Shown piece after piece: positions 60,175-64,000 of a stretch of DNA of 64,000 nt. The translations under genes were made by a program, and so were the position numbers. The notes below the pieces were generated by a model. It was given only the letters and a program-made list of their open reading frames with translations. It was not told the origin of the DNA and made no database searches. The number at the start of each line of letters is the position of its first letter. Position 1 is the first letter of the stretch. The stretch comes from Augochlora pura. Lineage: Eukaryota; Arthropoda; Insecta; Hymenoptera; Halictidae. The stretch spans positions 9,362,001 to 9,426,000 of the forward strand of contig NC_135782.1 of assembly GCF_028453695.1 (NCBI RefSeq), written 5' to 3'.

Positions 60175-61659
60175 TAGAAATACTCTTATACGTTAAGGTT
60201 ATCATATCTTTCACATTTCTTATTTCTGTCGCAATTTCTCAACAAAGTATTTATGGACTTTTCGTTATAAAACATTATTTTAGTCTTGCTTTTACTTGTA
60301 AAACACTAATCTAATTTTCACGCAACGATGGATGATTGAATATCTGATACAAATACAAAGAGCACACGTCAATACCTTTATATAAAACACGAACAATTTC
60401 GCGGCTTCTTTATCCGAAATATCGCTAACGCTTCCACGATACGTTCGCGATATTTGCCAGGTTTCTATTTTTAAAAAACAGTCAAATAATCGTACGGACG
60501 TTTACCATTCGAATAAAATAGCCGCCGGCAAGGCCGTTATTTCCACAGTACATCGTCAACTTTCACGAGGAGAGGAGTTCGCGCTAGCTCGGACCGATTA
60601 CTTTCAATTACTAATGAGGGAAGCTCTTTTCTGTTTGAACAGCCTTGGCCCGGAATTGGCTGCCGCCCCGCGGAAATCACCGGCGGCGTTCGCGCGTTCC
60701 GAAATTTTTCGAGCGACGCCTAAATTAGGCAGATTATTAGTTCCGGCGGAATTGAATAGGTCGCATAACTTCGAAGGCGGCGGCGTCGGCCCCCGTCCTC
60801 GTAATTAGATCCCGGGGAATCGACTCTCTTTACAACGCAATTCGAACGCGGGCGAGACCGAGGCCACGCGCGGTTTTCGCGGTTCCAGAGAGCGTTCCGG
60901 GTCGTCGACGAGCATCTACCAGGGAAACGGCGCGGCCCTCTGCCAGCACGGAAGGAGTTTACGAGCGCGACTTTATGACCGCGATGAATAAGTTACGCTC
61001 GATCGTCGAAGCGAGCAGGAAGCCCGGGGACCCGCGGAGAAGTCGCGCGGAGATCAAAAATTCATTTTCACCGGCGGCCATGAGAAACCACTGTTTATAT
61101 CCGCCGCGGGAGACGAGCCGAGTCAAAGAATTACCGGTCGTTTATTATTACGAAAGAATCGCCGGGCTCGGCGAGACTTTTTTATTGCATCTTAAGCGAC
61201 GAACGAATGCTCGCCTTTTTCTCTCCAGCACTTAGACCGATCGATCGATTCGAATCTCCGTGGTCCTACGGCAACTTGATTTTGGGTATTACTGTTTCGA
61301 AATTGTTGTAACGAGGACGTCTCTTCGTTAGCTTTTGGAATGCTCGCGGCACGGTGTTCGATTTTACCGTCAAGACATTAAATTTTAGCGTCGACCGAAT
61401 TTGCGATGAACATTTCTGGTAATGGCCTGTTAAATATAAATGTTACGCTGTTCGTTTATAAGTCGGGACGAAATTCTGTTCTCTTGTCATCAATGTTTAA
61501 ACATTTCACTACCAGATTACGTATTTGATGTTTGCATTTGTGGGAGAAGCGAGTAGATCGAATACAAAACAGTAAAAATATTTAGACAAAATTGGAAATA
61601 CTGTTTTTTCGAACTGAAAAACATTATTCAAGAAAAGAAGCGAAATGCTTATGTACCTT
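60175..61659. other. CpG-rich island (60500-61260), no recognised exon
   Basis: The plus frames 60614-60808 and 60975-61235 have no recognisable domain. Confidence 0.4.
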
Positions 61660-61830
61660 TCTATCGTGAAATTAATGCAAACAATTTTTATTACGTAAAA
61701 ATAATTTATGAAATAATTGCGTGAAATTTCAGATAGCGAGAATATTGAAAGAATTTAAAGATCTAAATACATCATTTTCAGTTTATTAAAATGATTGAAT
61801 AACGAATGAATTTTCTATTTATTTAAAGTC
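61660..61830. repeat. dispersed degenerate AT-rich repeat copy
   Basis: ATGCAAACAATTTTTATTACG is followed by GAATATTGAAAGAATTTAAAG and ATCATTTTCAGTTTATTAAAA, the same family as at 16060 and 22940. Confidence 0.5.
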
Positions 61831-62442
61831 TCTAGTTTAACAATAAGCTTTGAAAACCTCACAAAGCGCCGCTTTATTTTTCAGTTCTATTTTCAAGTGT
61901 CGTTATTAACTCCCCAAAATACATAAAAGCAAGAATGAAAGAACGAAGCAGCGCACAATGCAAGAATGCAACGAATCAGTTTACGAGAATAGTTCTCGTG
62001 CCACAGGACAAACAATACTATCGCCTCGATCTGCGGTTCAGAAACCCCTAAAACCACAATGCTCGCAGTAACCAAGCTAAAAAGCTAGTGCGTAGCTTTT
62101 CACAGATTCGCCTCTATGCGTCGGTACAAAGAGTGAGCAATTCGAACAAAGAATTCCGTCACGTACCGATAGGATAGTACAACCATTTACCGAGGGGTAA
62201 TTACTGTACCTTTTGTTTATTTCCAAGCATAATTGGCTTTATATTTATTGTACATTAAATTGTTTCATTTAAATTCATACGATTATTAATCTGTTAAAAA
62301 TAAGCATGTGGATGACGAAGGTTCTTACAATATCGTACAAATTATACCAACCTTTTGATACTTCTTTTCTGTGAAATTCATGCAAAGGTATTCAGAGGGA
62401 AAGCACAGTAATTGAGGCAAAGTAATTGAATTTCTTTTTCTC
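61831..62442. other. AT-rich DNA with a small unclassified repeat
   Basis: GTAATTACTGTACCTTTTG (62199) and AAAGCACAGTAATTGAGG (62401) form a weak inverted pair about 200 bp apart; the left piece recurs near 57536. Confidence 0.3.
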
Positions 62443-62989
62443 TTAACACTCTATCGACCGATAGCCTATAAATCGACTTTTTCTCCCGATCGGTTGCCAT
62501 AGTAATTTTTTATCTATTATTGAGATAAACGTGTTGGATTGTACTACAAGCTTGAATATTATTATAATAACTCTTTTATTGAAATATTACGTATTACCCA
62601 CAATACGATATTTGTGCATGGACAAAAACAAATCAATGTTCTTAGAAGCGATGGAAATTAAGATAGGAAAATATACACCTCGTATAAGTGCTTGGCCATG
62701 TGAGGCACAAGCATAACAGTTTCGAATTACGAGGGGATCCGAGTTTTCTTTTCGGGGTTCCGGAAAGGCCACGGTCAGTCGTGGAAAAGCATCTGCATAG
62801 AAAAGAGCTTCCTCACGCACCGTAAAATAAAGTTTCTTTTATTTAAAACTACACCTTAGTTTAAATGTATTTAACCACCCATTTCCAACATCTTTAAATA
62901 TTAAATATCTATCGCGATTAATAATATAAATAAAATGAAAATAGAAACGAAAATTTTGACGACCGGATGACCGGTAGATAAAGTGTTAA
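62443..62989. mobile_element. piggyBac-like TTAA element, family K copy 1, 547 bp
   Basis: The left end is TTAACACTCTATCGACCGAT. The right end read inward is TTAACACTTTATCTACCGGT then CATCCGGTCGTC. Two short overlapping open frames inside (62531-62716 plus; 62587-62820 minus) show no transposase motif. Confidence 0.7.
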
Positions 62990-63593
62990 TAGTGGAAGAT
63001 TTGTGATTTTTGTAAAAATTTATAACGACGCTGTAAAATTTACATTCAACTCTTTAAAAAAAAAAATGTCAATTAAATTGCCAAGGTTGTTTCTCAGTAG
63101 AGAAAGCTTCTAAAAGCTGCTAACAGGGCACAGTAATTGGCACCTCCACCCTAAAACGCCGTCCAAGCGCAGCGGTTCCGCGGAGAAACAGCGTCGCGCG
63201 GACATTAAATGTACGACGCGTTCGCGACAATTCTCCGCGGGCAGCATTTTTTTGCAGTGTTAAAGGGCGGGGCAGGAGGAAGGTACGTGGGACGGGGGGG
63301 GGGGGGGGGAGGGGGGGGGGGGGGTCACCACCGGTTTGAATAGCGGCGCGGCGACGGAGGAAGAATGTCCTGCGCGTCCGGTGACACGGACAAAAGTAAC
63401 GCCGACGGTTTTTCGCGGTGCGTGAAATATTTATCGTTCCGGAAGGCAGCGTCATGAAAATTCGAGAAGAAAAGATCCCGAAAAAGTTCCGGGCACGCGT
63501 GTGCCCGGCGGCGGCCCCCGCGCGCGCGCGCACGGACACGTATCTACATGGACGTGAATAATATATGTGAATAGAAATGCCGGGCGAGCTTAC
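62990..63593. other. GC-rich intron start next to the dlg1 PDZ2 exon
   Basis: From 63120 the DNA is GC- and CpG-rich, like the exon. It contains the poly-G tract. No exon recognised; the minus frame 63120-63539 is composition-driven. Confidence 0.45.
63294..63324. repeat. long poly-G tract, potential G-quadruplex
   Basis: Sixteen G, one A, then fourteen G on the plus strand (poly-C on the dlg1 transcript strand), about 270 bp into the intron from the PDZ2 exon donor. Confidence 0.85.
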
Positions 63594-63756
63594 GTGGTTG
63601 CGGCGAGAGCGAATTGTCCGAGGCCATCGGGGGTGGTGGCGGGGGCACGATTCCGGTTTCCGGTTTCGCCACCAGAAGAACCACGCGGTCCTGGGTCGCC
63701 TTCAGAGTCGCCACTGCTTCCTCGTGCGTCACATTTTCGAGGTTCTTGTCGCCCTG
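63594..63756 (-). CDS. dlg1: Discs large (dlg1) internal exon: C-terminal half of PDZ2 plus proline-rich linker
   Basis: This exon encodes about 54 residues, starting QGDKNLENVTHEEAV and ending SLSPQP, with one spare base (phase 1). The THEEAVATLKAT stretch is helix B of a PDZ domain. Its first His is the class I ligand-binding residue that contacts Ser/Thr at ligand position -2. RVVLLVAKP is the last strand. A run of six prolines and an SPQP motif follow. The words KNLENVTHE..AVATLK are characteristic of insect Dlg PDZ2, and the SPQP linker also fits Dlg; the AKP ending is shared with vertebrate DLG/PSD-95. Dlg is a membrane-associated MAGUK (three PDZ, SH3, GUK) that organises septate junctions, epithelial polarity and synapses. 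On the minus strand the exon follows the acceptor TTCCTTTAATTCCAG (3 bases downstream a second CAG is possible) and ends at CCAC|GTAAGC. The first half of PDZ2 must lie beyond the right edge. Family assignment is recognition from memory; other PDZ proteins are less likely. Confidence 0.85.
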
Positions 63757-64000
63757 CTGGAATTAAAGGAATCCTCTATTTATCCTTATTTTGCCGGCCC
63801 GTGAAAGAAAAAGGAACAGCGAGGCCGAGGACTTCGCATTCCAGATTTCCCGGAGCCCGGCCGTTTGTTGGTTCGATCGTTCGACCACGGAACACGGAAA
63901 CGAACCGTTCCGGGATTTATCGCGACACGCCGATGGCGAACGACGCGCGTTGTTTTATAGCCATCATATTCATCGATGTGCACGATTTGGTCGATCATTC
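63757..64000 (-). other. dlg1 intron upstream of the PDZ2 exon (3' part)
   Basis: This segment lies on the 5' side of the PDZ2 exon and ends in a CAG acceptor at 63757-63759. It is GC-rich. I could not recognise the preceding dlg1 exon (start of PDZ2, carboxylate-binding GLGF-like loop) in it. The minus-strand open frame here does not resemble PDZ sequence. Confidence 0.6.

Larger units (their letters stand above)
1..63593 (-). other. probable giant dlg1 intron downstream of the PDZ2 exon
   Basis: The PDZ2 exon ends with a good donor (GTAAGC on the minus strand, 63588-63593). No later Dlg exon (PDZ3 with its GFNIVGGEDG-type loop, SH3 or GUK) was recognised leftward across the window. The whole stretch is therefore read as one intron, rich in transposon relics. 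This is inference: a short unrecognised exon, a nested gene, or the end of an alternative isoform could be inside it. Confidence 0.5.

Noticed and set aside
62531..62820. Frames inside the family K TTAA element considered as a piggyBac transposase relic
   Set aside because: No Asp-containing catalytic motif or Cys-rich C-terminal finger is visible.

Overview
The window looks like an insect nuclear genome, most likely a hymenopteran (a bee or another aculeate). AT-rich non-coding DNA alternates with strongly CpG-rich islands, simple repeats are abundant, and the transposons are of insect Tc1, mariner and piggyBac type. Species cannot be decided from the sequence. Nothing bacterial is present: no operons, rRNA, tRNA or CRISPR array was found.

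One host coding exon is recognisable. It is on the minus strand at the right edge (63594-63756) and encodes the second half of PDZ domain 2 of Discs large (dlg1), a MAGUK scaffold of septate junctions and synapses, followed by a proline-rich linker. It has a clean acceptor and a GTAAGC donor. Transcription runs right to left, so the remaining ~63.6 kb to the left is best read as one giant dlg1 intron, although a nested or neighbouring gene with short exons cannot be excluded.

The intron is a transposon archive. (1) About two dozen short non-autonomous elements are flanked by TTAA and end mostly in CCC(T/C)-type inverted repeats, the hallmark of piggyBac-like MITEs. They fall into about 13 families (A-M here), cover roughly 6.5 kb, and are in three places nested inside one another; in each case an uninterrupted relative in this same window shows the empty TTAA site. 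In two places neighbouring elements abut and share one TTAA. No piggyBac transposase is present. (2) One complete, apparently intact Tc1 element lies at 54310-55925: an open 337-aa DD34E transposase, perfect 29-bp terminal repeats, an IR/DR arrangement and a TA duplication. It sits in an older tandem repeat. (3) Mariner relics are an internally deleted copy keeping the transposase C-terminus (32309-32851) and two ~225-bp MITEs (4926-5148, 59950-60174). (4) A 247-bp solo LTR lies at 30720-30966.

The rest consists of minisatellites (units of 7, 16, 22, 25, 52, ~55, ~100-117 and ~120 bp), microsatellites, poly-G tracts, alternating CG runs, a dispersed degenerate AT-rich repeat, and CpG-rich islands (about 2230-3110, 5500-6450, 11460-11920, 13440-15660, 16660-17450, 18440-18920, 19990-20760, 37320-38100, 46680-47330, 48880-49860, 59200-59500, 60500-61260, 63120-64000) in which no convincing coding exon was recognised.
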